Shown: piece by piece, positions 19,044 to 27,241 of the stretch
Position numbering within the stretch: position 1 is the first letter of the stretch
How the letters are laid out: each line of letters begins with the position of its first letter
Origin: JAAXGI01 sp965218255
GTDB taxonomy: Bacteria; Gemmatimonadota; Gemmatimonadetes; Longimicrobiales; Gaopeijiaceae
Direction: 5' to 3'
NCBI GenBank assembly: GCA_965218255.1
Contig: CBDCKJ010000001.1
Span: 310,001-374,000, forward strand
Length of the DNA: 64,000 nucleotides
Made by a program: the position numbers and the translations under genes
The notes under the pieces: generated by a model
Database searches by the model: none
Told to the model about the DNA's origin: nothing
What the model saw: only the letters and a program-made list of their open reading frames with translations

Positions 19044-19440
19044 GGGGGATGCGGAGGTGGCCCGGCGAGCGGAGCTTGGCAGCGGGGACACGATGGTTAC
19101 GGGAGCGGAGCCAGCTAGGCGGTGCTGGCGATCGCAGGGCGTCGCGTAAGTGAACCCCTGATAGGTATCCCGGCCTACTGCTACATCCGTAGATACGGAG
19201 AACTCCCCACGATGAGGGATTCTGCCAGGTTGCGCTCCGACGATGCGCAGAAAGCACACGGGGCCTCGTCATGGAGGCTAAGGGCCGATCGTTCGAGAAC
19301 GAGCCGCGGGGCGAGCGATCCGGCGAGAAGAAGCACATCGAGGCCGTCAGGCTAAGGGCGTCGGGGCGGGACGGCTACTCCCCTTGCGACGCAGTAACTT
19401 GGGCAGAGTTGCCGTACGGGCCAGAGAGGTCGAGCCGGGC
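19044..19440. other. No supported gene
   Basis: About 400 bases after the HmuY-like gene. A short + frame from the ATG at 19272 (about 57 codons) shows no known motif. The base composition is less extreme than that of neighbouring genes, as in decayed or accessory DNA. Confidence 0.45.
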
Positions 19441-19638
19441 ATGAGGATCGAGGTGTCCGTGATCGTCGAGCCTGACGGCCATGGGTCTCACGCCTATGGT
19501 CGGGGGGGAGGCATGCACGTTGATCGAGCAACGGAACGACAGGTGATGGACCGAAGACGCGAAGCCTTGGCATGGTATCTGAGTTCGCTCGAACGGCACG
19601 GTGATCCCCTCCCGGGGGTCCAGACTGTGCGGTCGTAG
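19441..19638 (+). CDS. HicB-like antitoxin-type protein
   Basis: 65 residues. The pattern fits the small HicB partial-RNase-H fold: an N-terminal strand VSVIVEPDGHG, then HAYGRGGGMHVDRATE, a helix with REALAWYLSSLERHG, and the closing DPLP. HicB proteins are antitoxins that bind HicA mRNA interferases, or stand-alone regulators. No C-terminal DNA-binding domain is present and no intact HicA is adjacent, so it is an orphan or remnant. An upstream in-frame extension to 19384 is less likely. Call rests on pattern resemblance only. Confidence 0.5.
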   Translation: MRIEVSVIVEPDGHGSHAYGRGGGMHVDRATERQVMDRRREALAWYLSSLERHGDPLPGVQTVRS

Positions 19639-20280
19639 ATGGTAGGCCACCGGTTCCCGCTGGTACCGCACCTGCTGGTGCTTACCTAAAGGATGTTGAC
19701 GTGCCGCGGCCTCTCGAAGCGAATGGGATCCACGAGATTCGGTAACTGCAGATCGCCGGATCCGTGCCTTCAGGAAAGACGGTTGGACTGAGGAAGATAG
19801 CCGAGGGGCAACACGCGGGTTCGTAGCGCGCAGCCCCGAACAGGGCGTCGGCCGTCGCTACGATCCGCTGATCTTGGCAGAGAGGGCATGGTCCGGCTCT
19901 CGACTTCGATTGCGGACCGGTCGAATCGATCCAAGCGAACGGCGATCCGGCAGTTCGCGCAGCTGACGAACTGCCTTCAGCAGAAAGGCCGAGAGTCACG
20001 CTGATGCCGCCCGTCTCGGTTTCATCGTCTGGAACTTGCGCCGTCCTTACGGGACACTGATGGAGCAATGGTCGGGAAGGCGACGCTAGCGATGGCGGCC
20101 GGACGGAAGGATCGTCTCTGGACGGTGTTCGATGTGGTCGCGAGCATGGACCCGACGAGACACTTGCATCGAACCGGCGCACAACCCGGAGCCTCCGGCC
20201 CAGTCCCTTGCTCGGGGCCTGCCACGGGGACAGCTTCCCGGGTTCCAGGCAGCGAAGGGCATAGCGACGGTTCGGGAGAC
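19639..20280. other. No intact gene; possible decayed HicA trace at 19680-19800
   Basis: A + frame reads LKDVDVPRPLEANGIHEIR then a stop, followed by VPSGKTVGLRKIAEG. This faintly recalls HicA order (LLEADGW... then a TVP...I segment), but the frame is interrupted and the match is weak. Nothing else is recognised before the ferredoxin gene. Confidence 0.3.
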
Positions 20281-20517
20281 ATGGACGAGAAGACGATCGG
20301 TGAGCTGACGGTCAGGATAGACCGCCTGATCTGCGTTGGCTTCGGGGACTGCATAGAGGTGAGCCCGGAGGCCTTCGAACTTGACGACGAGGGGATCGCC
20401 ATCTTCCGGCCGGGGGTCGAGGGCGTATCCCCGGAGGAGCTGATCGAGTCGTGCGAGAGCTGTCCGGTGGATGCACTCACCGTCCTCGACGTGAGCGGGG
20501 TCCAGATCGTTCCGTGA
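20281..20517 (+). CDS. Small single-cluster ferredoxin
   Basis: 78 residues from the ATG at 20281, preceded by GGGAGAC. The fold is that of monocluster ferredoxins: RIDRLICVGFGDC (two Cys spaced by five), EVSPEAFELDDEGIAIF, and SCESCPVDALTVLD. The position usually occupied by the second Cys of the first motif is Phe (CVGF), so the cluster may be 3Fe-4S, or 4Fe-4S using the extra Cys of CESC. It acts as a cytosolic electron carrier. It opens a tightly packed + strand run with the Mrp ATPase and PCP_red protein, suggesting a role in Fe-S or redox cofactor assembly there (inference). Confidence 0.82.
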   Translation: MDEKTIGELTVRIDRLICVGFGDCIEVSPEAFELDDEGIAIFRPGVEGVSPEELIESCESCPVDALTVLDVSGVQIVP

Positions 20518-20569
20518 CTGGCGGGCGTGGAGAAGGCCCCGCTCGCGCCGTGGCCCGGGGTTGCCACGG

Positions 20570-21526
20570 ATGAGGAAGATCCGAACCTACTCTGAGGTAG
20601 GGCACGGCACGCGCTCCGCGCTCCTCGAGCAGGTGGTCGAACAGCGAGCCCGGCTCGCCCGCCGGCTCGCGGGGGTCGGCGCGGTCGTGGCGATTGCGAG
20701 CGGGAAGGGCGGGGTGGGAAAGAGTCTTGTCACTGCGAACCTGGCCGCGGTGCTCGCGTCCCGCGGCTGGCGCGTCGGTGCCCTGGACGCGGACCTGAAC
20801 GGCCCCTCGCTCGCCCGGATGCTTGCGGTTGGACCCTCCCCTCTGGAGGACCGGGCGGGAGGGGTCGTGCCTGCTCCCGGTATCGCGGGGGTGCGCGTCA
20901 TCTCTATGGAACTCCTTCAGGAAGAGAAGGATGCGCCGCTTCGGTGGAGGGACCCCGGGTCGGATTCCTTCCTCTGGCAGAGCAGCATGGAGGCGAGTGT
21001 GCTCCGCGAGTTCCTTTCGGACGTCGAGTGGGGGGAGGCGGACTTTCTCCTCGTCGACGTTCCCCCGGGGACGGACAAGATCACCCGTCTGCTCGAGCTC
21101 CTCCCTGCGATCTCGGGCCTCCTCCTCGTCACGACACCGGCCGAGATTTCCCGCGCCGTCGTAGCGAGATCCGTTCGGCTCGTGGACGAGGCGGGCGTCT
21201 CGCCCGTGGCACTCGTCGCGAACATGACCGGCTACCTCTGCCCCGAGTGCGGGCATCGGCACCGGCTCTTCCCGGGGGAGGGAGCACGGGAGCTCTCCCG
21301 GGCGACGGGCCATCCGATCTGGGCCGAGATCCCCTTCGATCCCCGGCTCGGGGAGGCCACTGACCGGGGGCGCCCCCTCATCCTGGATCATCCGGGGTCG
21401 ATCGCGGCTGAGGCTTTCGGCCGGCTGGCGGAGCGGGTGGAGGCACTCCTCGGTTCGCGGGAAAGGCCGGCCGCGGACGCCGGGACGGGGACGGGCCTCA
21501 TGAAGGAGGGGAGGAGAGCCGAATGA
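20570..21526 (+). CDS. Mrp/NBP35-type P-loop ATPase (Fe-S carrier family)
   Basis: 318 residues. The deviant Walker A SGKGGVGKS (44-52), ALDADLNGPS, the Walker B-like FLLVDVPPGTDK and the paired Cys at 224 and 227 (YLCPECGH) are diagnostic of Mrp/ApbC proteins, which bind and transfer [4Fe-4S] clusters in the cytosol. The N-terminus lacks the MIP18/DUF59 domain of many Mrp proteins. The ATG at 20570 is preferred over the TTG at 20561. Its stop overlaps the next ATG (ATGA at 21523), coupling it to the PCP_red protein. It may load clusters onto a product of this locus. Confidence 0.9.
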   Translation: MRKIRTYSEVGHGTRSALLEQVVEQRARLARRLAGVGAVVAIASGKGGVGKSLVTANLAAVLASRGWRVGALDADLNGPSLARMLAVGPSPLEDRAGGVVPAPGIAGVRVISMELLQEEKDAPLRWRDPGSDSFLWQSSMEASVLREFLSDVEWGEADFLLVDVPPGTDKITRLLELLPAISGLLLVTTPAEISRAVVARSVRLVDEAGVSPVALVANMTGYLCPECGHRHRLFPGEGARELSRATGHPIWAEIPFDPRLGEATDRGRPLILDHPGSIAAEAFGRLAERVEALLGSRERPAADAGTGTGLMKEGRRAE

Positions 21527-21975
21527 AGTTTCTTTGCATCGAGTGTGACGAGCTGATGGAGTTCGCGGAGCGCCAGCTCCCCGGAGACGGGACGCTCGCC
21601 GCCGTCTTTGCCTGCGGGAAGTGCCGCCGCGAGATGGCGATGCTCACGAACCCGATGGAGACACAGTTTGTGAGCTCGATGGGGGTGAAGATCGGCGGGC
21701 GCGAGATCCCGCTGCAGCCCTTGGAGGTCACGAGATCGGGACTCGGGGGGGGGAGGGAGGAGGCCTTCACGGAGGCCGAGGCACCTCCCTCTTCGGGGCC
21801 GGCGCCCGTGGAGTGGAGCCCCGAGGCCGTCGAGCGGCTCGCACGGGTGCCGAGCTTCGTCCGGGGGATGGTCAAGCGGATCTACACCGACTATGCCCGG
21901 GAGCGACGGATCCGGACGCTCACCCCAGCAGTGATGGACACGGCGCGCTCCGAGCTTGGCCTCGAGGGCATGTAG
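21523..21975 (+). CDS. Zinc-ribbon protein with C-terminal PCP_red domain
   Basis: 150 residues. The N-terminal third has CIEC (5-8) and CGKC (31-34), a zinc ribbon or rubredoxin-like metal site. A linker rich in Glu/Pro follows, then a C-terminal domain WSPEAVERLARVPSFVRGM...YARERR...LTPAVM (about 97-150). That is the 'protochlorophyllide reductase 57 kD subunit' (PCP_red) signature found at the C-terminus of ChlB/BchB. No other chlorophyll gene is present, so the domain is being used elsewhere. Translationally coupled to the Mrp ATPase. Function unknown; a cofactor-delivery adaptor is my inference. Confidence 0.8.
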   Translation: MKFLCIECDELMEFAERQLPGDGTLAAVFACGKCRREMAMLTNPMETQFVSSMGVKIGGREIPLQPLEVTRSGLGGGREEAFTEAEAPPSSGPAPVEWSPEAVERLARVPSFVRGMVKRIYTDYARERRIRTLTPAVMDTARSELGLEGM

Positions 21976-21987
21976 GCCCCGACGCCG

Positions 21988-22359
21988 ATGTCCGAGGCGC
22001 TCCGGAGGAAGTATCGCCAAGCCGCATGGGTCTACCTCCACGTCGGGATCCTCTACCTTGCGGCCGTATGGGCGATCGCGGGGGCGGGAATCCTTCCCCC
22101 GGAGCGGGGTCCGGTGTGGGTCTGGATGGGCGTCGGCACGGGAATCCTCGCCACCGTTTTCTGGGGGCTATCGAGGTGGCAGAACCCGTGGTTCGCCAGG
22201 ATCATCTGGGGGCTTCACGCTCTTCGCCTCCCGGCACTGATCGAGGGCGCCTTCTTCCCGTCAGCCGGTGCCGCTCTCCCGGGGGGATTCTACCTGACCG
22301 CGCTCGCCGTCGTGATCCTGAACCTCGGGGTGCTTGCCCGGGCCGCGTGGGATCTGTGA
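21988..22359 (+). CDS. Small integral membrane protein
   Basis: 123 residues with four predicted hydrophobic segments (about 13-34, 43-61, 68-85 and 97-120). No family recognised. Twelve bases separate it from the PCP_red gene, and its stop overlaps the GTG of the ABC ATPase, so it is part of the same operon. Length and topology fit an accessory membrane subunit. Confidence 0.7.
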   Translation: MSEALRRKYRQAAWVYLHVGILYLAAVWAIAGAGILPPERGPVWVWMGVGTGILATVFWGLSRWQNPWFARIIWGLHALRLPALIEGAFFPSAGAALPGGFYLTALAVVILNLGVLARAAWDL

Positions 22360-23363
22360 GCGGGGGGAACCCCGCGGTCCTGGCCAGGGGCGTCGGGTAC
22401 CGGTATCCCTCGGGCCGCACCGGGCTCGAGCCCACGGAGCTTAGCGTTCGGTTCGGCGAAATCGTCGTAGTGCTCGGCCCGAACGGCTCGGGCAAGAGCA
22501 CGCTGCTCCGCCTCCTTGCGACGGACCTCCGGCCGAGCACGGGGTCGCTCACTCTCCTCGGACGGTCTGTCCGCGGGGGGCTTGCCCGGGTCCGGCGCCG
22601 GATCGGCTATGCTCCCGACACTGCCGTTCACTTCGGCGTCCTCTCGGGACTGGAGAACGCGGAGCGCTTCCACAAGATGGTCCCCCGGCCCGGTACCGGG
22701 CCGGGGGCGGAACGACCGGAGGCGGATCCGCTGCCCGAGCTCTTTCGCGCCTTCGATCTCTGGGAGGTGAGGGAACTCCCGGTCTCGGAATATTCCTACG
22801 GGATGAGGCGGAAGCTGCTGCTCGTTCAGTCCCTCTGCTTTGCCCCCCGCTTGGCCCTCCTCGACGAGCCCTCCGTCGGCCTCGATCCCCGCGCGGTCTC
22901 GGCGCTTCGCGATACTGTCGTCGCGCGGCGGGACGCGGGCGGGAGCGTGGTCATCGCCTCGAACGAGATCCGGGAAGTCCCGATGTGGGCGGATCGGGTA
23001 CTCTTCCTGCTCCGGGGCAGGGTCGTCGAGAACGCCCCGCTCCCTGCCCTCCTCGCCCGCCTCAAGGGGCACACCAGGATCGAGGTCGATCTCTCGAAGG
23101 CCGGGCTGGGGCCGTGGTTCGAGCAGCTGGGGACGATCCCCGGCGTCGGGAGGGTCTCGCGGACCCCGGGCGGTGTGCTCGTCGAGAGCTCCCTCGGCCC
23201 CGGGCCGCTCCCGGCCCTCCTCAAGGTGCTCCTCTCGGCGAAGTGCCGGGTGAGCGATGTCCGGGTCCGGAGTCCCGATCTCGGAGACCTCTTTCATTCC
23301 ATTACCGGGGAGCGGCTCGTGGCGAGGGAGGGGGTGCGCTGCGAGGGGGAAGGGAGCGGATGA
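22356..23363 (+). CDS. ABC transporter ATP-binding protein
   Basis: 335 residues from the GTG at 22356, which overlaps the previous stop. Walker A GPNGSGKST (41-49) and Walker B LALLDEP (166-172) are intact. The signature is YSYGMRRK (146-153) rather than LSGGQ, as in several ABC-2-type exporters. The usual H-loop His is Asn203 (ASNE), and the Q-loop region reads YAPD. A C-terminal extension of about 100 residues follows the ATPase core. It pairs with the permease at 23360. CcmA-like heme export or copper/ABC-2 export are possible functions; none is proven. Confidence 0.85.
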   Translation: MSGGNPAVLARGVGYRYPSGRTGLEPTELSVRFGEIVVVLGPNGSGKSTLLRLLATDLRPSTGSLTLLGRSVRGGLARVRRRIGYAPDTAVHFGVLSGLENAERFHKMVPRPGTGPGAERPEADPLPELFRAFDLWEVRELPVSEYSYGMRRKLLLVQSLCFAPRLALLDEPSVGLDPRAVSALRDTVVARRDAGGSVVIASNEIREVPMWADRVLFLLRGRVVENAPLPALLARLKGHTRIEVDLSKAGLGPWFEQLGTIPGVGRVSRTPGGVLVESSLGPGPLPALLKVLLSAKCRVSDVRVRSPDLGDLFHSITGERLVAREGVRCEGEGSG

Positions 23364-24079
23364 GACTTCCCGTGTGGCGGCTCGAGTGGCGGCTCGCCCT
23401 CAGGCGACGCCGGCTACTCCTCCTGAACACCGCGATCCCCCTCCTCCTCGTCCTCCCGATCGCGATGAGCGCCGCCCCCGCATACCACGCCTCGGCCGCC
23501 TACACCGTCCTCTTCGTCCTCTTCGGCACGTTCGGCTCGGCGATCCCGCTTCTGAGGGACGGGGAGAGCGGCCCGCTGAGGCGGGTGATCCTGAGGGGTG
23601 TGTCCGAGCGGGCTCTCCTGGCCGAGCGCATCCTGGCCGGAGCGGTGCTGGACACCCTCGAGATCCTCCCGGCGCTCCTCGCCGTCTCCTGGGTCGGTCG
23701 GCCGGGGGGTGCGACGCTGGCACTCCTTCTCGCCTCGCTGCCGCTTGCGCTCCTCGCAGCGAATCTTGTCGGCGCGTGGGTGGCTGCCCTGGCCCGCTCC
23801 ATCGCGGAGGGCGCGCTCCTTGCCTCCCTCGCCTCCCTCTTCCTCCTCCACGGCTCGGGTGTCTTCAGGACGCCCGACCCGGGCAGCTGGCAGGCCCGTC
23901 TCGAGGAATTCCTACCCTTCGCCCCCTTCCACGAGGCGCTCTTCAGCGCGGCGGGCGGCGGTGCCGCGGTCGGGGCGGCCGGCCTCGGGCCGCCCCTCCT
24001 CGTGACGTTCCTTCTCCTCCTTCTGACCCTCCTCGCCGCGTCCACCCTCCTCGAGCGGATCACCTCGCCGGCGCCCTGA
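23360..24079 (+). CDS. ABC-2-type transporter permease, CcmB-like size
   Basis: 239 residues with about six membrane segments and an N-terminal amphipathic, Arg-rich start (WRLEWRLALRRRR). The region GTFGSAIPLLRDGESGPLRRVILRGVSERALLAERILAG resembles the coupling-helix region of CcmB and other ABC-2 permeases. ATGA overlap with the ATPase gene. Size and topology match CcmB, the heme-exporter subunit, but no other ccm genes are visible. This is the last intact gene before the mobile-element block. Confidence 0.72.
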   Translation: MRLPVWRLEWRLALRRRRLLLLNTAIPLLLVLPIAMSAAPAYHASAAYTVLFVLFGTFGSAIPLLRDGESGPLRRVILRGVSERALLAERILAGAVLDTLEILPALLAVSWVGRPGGATLALLLASLPLALLAANLVGAWVAALARSIAEGALLASLASLFLLHGSGVFRTPDPGSWQARLEEFLPFAPFHEALFSAAGGGAAVGAAGLGPPLLVTFLLLLLTLLAASTLLERITSPAP

Positions 24080-24136
24080 CGCGAGCGAATCCGGCGGCCC
24101 GGACGGCGCCGTCGAGCGCCGCGGGCGGGAGCTGCC

Positions 24137-24971
24137 GATGTGGAGTTTGTTGAGGAGCTCCGCGACCCGGTGGTTGATGTACTCTGAGCCGTTGTCGGCG
24201 TTGAAGGCCTCGACGGTGAAGGGGAAGGCGGTGATGAGGGCCTCGAGGAGGGAGGTGAGGAAGTGCTCGGTGACGTTGGGGACTGCCCCAAGGTGTTGGA
24301 ACTGGGTCACATTGTCGACGACGTTGATGACGCAGATTCCCATGTTGTCCTCCGGGTCGCCGAGGTGGACGGTGCCGACGCGCAGGTGGCCGTGTTTGCC
24401 GTCAGGCGTCGGATTGCGGCGCTGGCCGATGCGCGCCGGCGTGGAGCGCGTCCGGTGAAAGGTGTGCCGGCCGCGGCGGTAAGAGCGGGTCATTCTCAGG
24501 TTGTAGATGTGGCCGCTGAAGATCGAGGCAAGGCGCTGGAAGCGCTCGTCGCGGTGGACCTCGTACATCCGCCGCAGGATCTTGTTTGGTGGCGGGGCCG
24601 GAGGGCGGCCGACCGTAGGCCTCGTTGACCTCGGCCAGCGGGGTGATGTTCCCGGGCGTGTAGCGGCGAGGGAAAGGCCGTGCCGGGGGCTTGTTTCTGT
24701 GGCCATGGATGTCGCCACTCTTGCAGTGCTGATCGATGAGGCGGGTGATCTGGGCCCGGGAGAGGTCCGTTGCCTTCTCGAGGAAGCGCTTGACCACCCC
24801 CTTGTCAGCCTTCCCGAGGCGTGGGTAGGGCACCCGCTCGAGCGTCCGGGAGATGAGGGCGTTGGCCTCGACCCGGTCGAGGTGGCCGATATCCGCCAGC
24901 CCGTTGCATTCCTCGAAGGACCGCATATGGTCGACGGTACGAAACTGGTCGATCGAGAGATCCACGATCAC
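24137..24971 (-). pseudogene. Truncated, frameshifted integrase-type (rve) transposase
   Basis: The N-terminal part reads from 24971: LERVPYPRLGKADKGVVKRFLEKATDLSRAQITRLI, a helix-turn-helix of a known integrase-core transposase family. A frame change near 24600-24660 leads into the catalytic core: GHLRVGTVHLGD, then VINVVDNVTQFQHLG, then FNADNGSEYINHRVAELLNKLHI, which contains the second catalytic Asp. Homology stops abruptly at 24137, before the catalytic Glu, 57 bases after the ABC permease stop. The element is therefore frameshifted and 3'-deleted, hence inactive. Confidence 0.82.
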
Positions 24972-25369
24972 ACGTCTATGATCGCTGCGTCCCGCGCCTC
25001 AGGCTTGTCTCTTGTAGGAAATACCGCCCCTCTTCAGGCTTTCGTCATTGGAATGTTCCTGATCGGGGCGCTCACCCGCGGGGTGCCGAAACGTCGATGG
25101 GCCATGGACTTGGGATCGGGCCAGGGCCTCCTGATCGGCTTCCCACCACCCCACCCCCCACCGAGTGTTGCTGTGTAACTAATTGGTGGATGCGGACATA
25201 CCGGATCCTGCCGATCAGCCCGGGTGGTTTGACCGGTGAGGGATGCCTGTCTGTTCCGCGATGCCAGTGCTGTACGTCCGGCTCGATGTGGGCTGCCCCG
25301 CGCCAGCTCCCGATGCCGGGCGATGCTGGCTCTGGCGTGCGGTGTCGCGAACGCTCGGAGTGACCGCGG
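24972..25369. other. Mobile-element flank, no gene seen
   Basis: It lies between two transposase genes and contains a distinctive AT-richer stretch around 25165-25200. That stretch could belong to an element end. I could not define terminal repeats or a coding frame. Confidence 0.4.
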
Positions 25370-26623
25370 TCAGGCGGTCGCCGGGTGCTGCGCGGACGGG
25401 AGCATGAAGCCGTGCTGCTCGAGCATCTTGATCCAGCGCGGGGCATTGCGCTTGACCATGAGTGCCTCGTAGTCCGTTTCGGGATCGTGGTATGGCCTCC
25501 CTGTGCGCAACATCTGATATGCGATGCGCAGCATCTTGTGCGCCGTCGCGACAGTGGCCCGCTTGTAGCCCCGGCGTATGGTCAGGGTCTTGTGGTATCC
25601 CCTGAACTGGCAATGGTGGGTTCGCGCGGCACCGAGAGCGCATTCGGTCAGGATGGCGCGCAAGGCGGCGTTGCCCTTGCGACTCCTCGCTGCGCGCCGC
25701 TTGCCTGCACTCTCGTTGTTACCGGGACACAAGCCCGCCCAGGCCGCGCAGTGACGGGCAGACGGGAAGACCGAGATGTCGGGACCGAGCTCGATCAGCA
25801 TGGCCGAAGCGGAATACACATCGACACCGGGCATGGTGGTCAGAAGATCGACCTGGGTACGGTAGTCGGCCAGCCCTGCGGCAATGACGGCATCGTACTC
25901 GGCGATCCGGCCCTCAGCCGTGTCCATGGCCTCGAGGTGATCCTGAAGCAGGAAGTGCTGCCGTCGGGTGAGACCACGGCTCAAGGCGTCGTAAAGCGTC
26001 TTGAGGTGCCGCCGGACGTGACATGACAACGATGCCAGGATCTCCTCACGCGTCAAGCCGACGACGAGACCGTTGAGGATTTGGCGACCGTTGAAGCCGA
26101 AGAGGTCGGAAAGAATACCACCGGCACGGATGCCGGCCCTGTCGAGAATCTTGTGGATCCGGTTGCGTGCTCTGGAGCGCTCGCCCACAATCTGGCGCCG
26201 CAAACGCGACACCTGGCGCAACTCCCGGAACGCGGGTGGCAGCACCAGGCTGGGCGTGCACAGCCCAAACTGGCAGATACGCGCGAGCCACATGCTGTCG
26301 GCGATGTCGGTCTTTCGCCCCTTGATCTGCTTGACATGCCGGGCATGCAGCAGCACGGGCTTCACGCCAACCGCGGCCAGCGTATCGTAAACGGTTTCCC
26401 AGTAGATCCCGGTGGCTTCCATCGCGGCCGCCGCCACATCATGGGAGAGGAGCCAGTCCACGAGGTCTCTGATGCCACTGGGCAACGCACTGAACACCCG
26501 GGTGAAGGTCTCGGCCTGATCACCTGGCTGAGCCAGGCGTACCGTGGCGGTCAGCTGCATCTTGTGGACATCCACACCGGCCGCCCGCGCATGGATCACA
26601 TTCAATGGGTCCGTCGCTTTCAT
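25370..26623 (-). CDS. IS110-family transposase, apparently intact
   Basis: 417 residues. The N-terminal RuvC-like DEDD domain starts GVDVHKMQLTATV and continues with MEATGIYWETVYDTL and GRKTDIADSMWLARI; the C-terminal Tnp domain has MPGVDVYSASAMLIELGPD, CAAWAGLCPGNNESAGKRR and RKGNAALRAILTECA. These are hallmarks of IS110 DEDD transposases. GGAGGCG lies just before the ATG. No frameshift or stop is present, so this copy may be functional. IS110 elements lack clear terminal inverted repeats, so the boundaries cannot be fixed here. Base composition is lower in GC than that of neighbouring chromosomal genes, consistent with transfer. Confidence 0.92.
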   Translation of the reverse strand: MKATDPLNVIHARAAGVDVHKMQLTATVRLAQPGDQAETFTRVFSALPSGIRDLVDWLLSHDVAAAAMEATGIYWETVYDTLAAVGVKPVLLHARHVKQIKGRKTDIADSMWLARICQFGLCTPSLVLPPAFRELRQVSRLRRQIVGERSRARNRIHKILDRAGIRAGGILSDLFGFNGRQILNGLVVGLTREEILASLSCHVRRHLKTLYDALSRGLTRRQHFLLQDHLEAMDTAEGRIAEYDAVIAAGLADYRTQVDLLTTMPGVDVYSASAMLIELGPDISVFPSARHCAAWAGLCPGNNESAGKRRAARSRKGNAALRAILTECALGAARTHHCQFRGYHKTLTIRRGYKRATVATAHKMLRIAYQMLRTGRPYHDPETDYEALMVKRNAPRWIKMLEQHGFMLPSAQHPATA

Positions 26624-27241
26624 CGTATCGCCTCCGTGTCAGGGGGATGATGCGGAAGCGGGTGGGCCAACGGATAGCAGACTCGCATCCCAGGGGATGC
26701 GGTGCGTTTTGCTGCGCGTCCTCGGATGAACCGGATACAGGGCGGGGTTCGAAGCCGTTGGCCTGGGACAGTTTCACAACGGGCTCAAGGGCACCAGTAA
26801 CACGTGCGTCCTCTTCCCGCCCCCGCACCTGAATGTGCGCCGATCGGCGCGTGACCGGCTAGTGCGTTCAAGTTACATGGGGCGGGGTGTGCGTCCGCGA
26901 CGATCGTGAACGTTTCACAGGACAAGACTTGTGCTTGAGAAATTTTTCACAAGCGGGTATCTTTCTCTCCCCGCTGCAGCGTACGGGCCGAGTTCGAGTC
27001 CGCCCTGGCCAGCGGCGGGCGGGTCTCCACCTTGGGCCTGGGACGGAGCGTCGAGCGGTGGGAGGGCGAGAAGGGCTCGCCCCCTGATGGACTTGGTTGA
27101 CATCACGCCGGGGGCTCGACACTTCTATGGTCGAGCTGGGCACGGTGACGGGCCTGCCGCCGCGAGATGTGCGGCGCGCCGCCGCCCATATGATGGTCAT
27201 CTAGGAACAAAGGGACACGTTGCCCCCATACCGAGGATAAG
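26624..27241. other. IS110 upstream flank plus promoter region of the Usp gene
   Basis: About 620 bases without a convincing gene. The part next to the transposase start (about 26624-26830) would be the left-end non-coding segment of an IS110 element, where these elements can encode a guide (bridge) RNA. A perfect 14-base palindrome lies at 26837-26850. Sequence from about 26900 to 27241, including an A/T-rich patch at 26935-26970, precedes the Usp gene and is a plausible promoter area. Confidence 0.45.

Noticed and set aside
26740..26810. tRNA-like GGTTCGAA motif
   Set aside because: No acceptor, D or anticodon stems can be formed around it.
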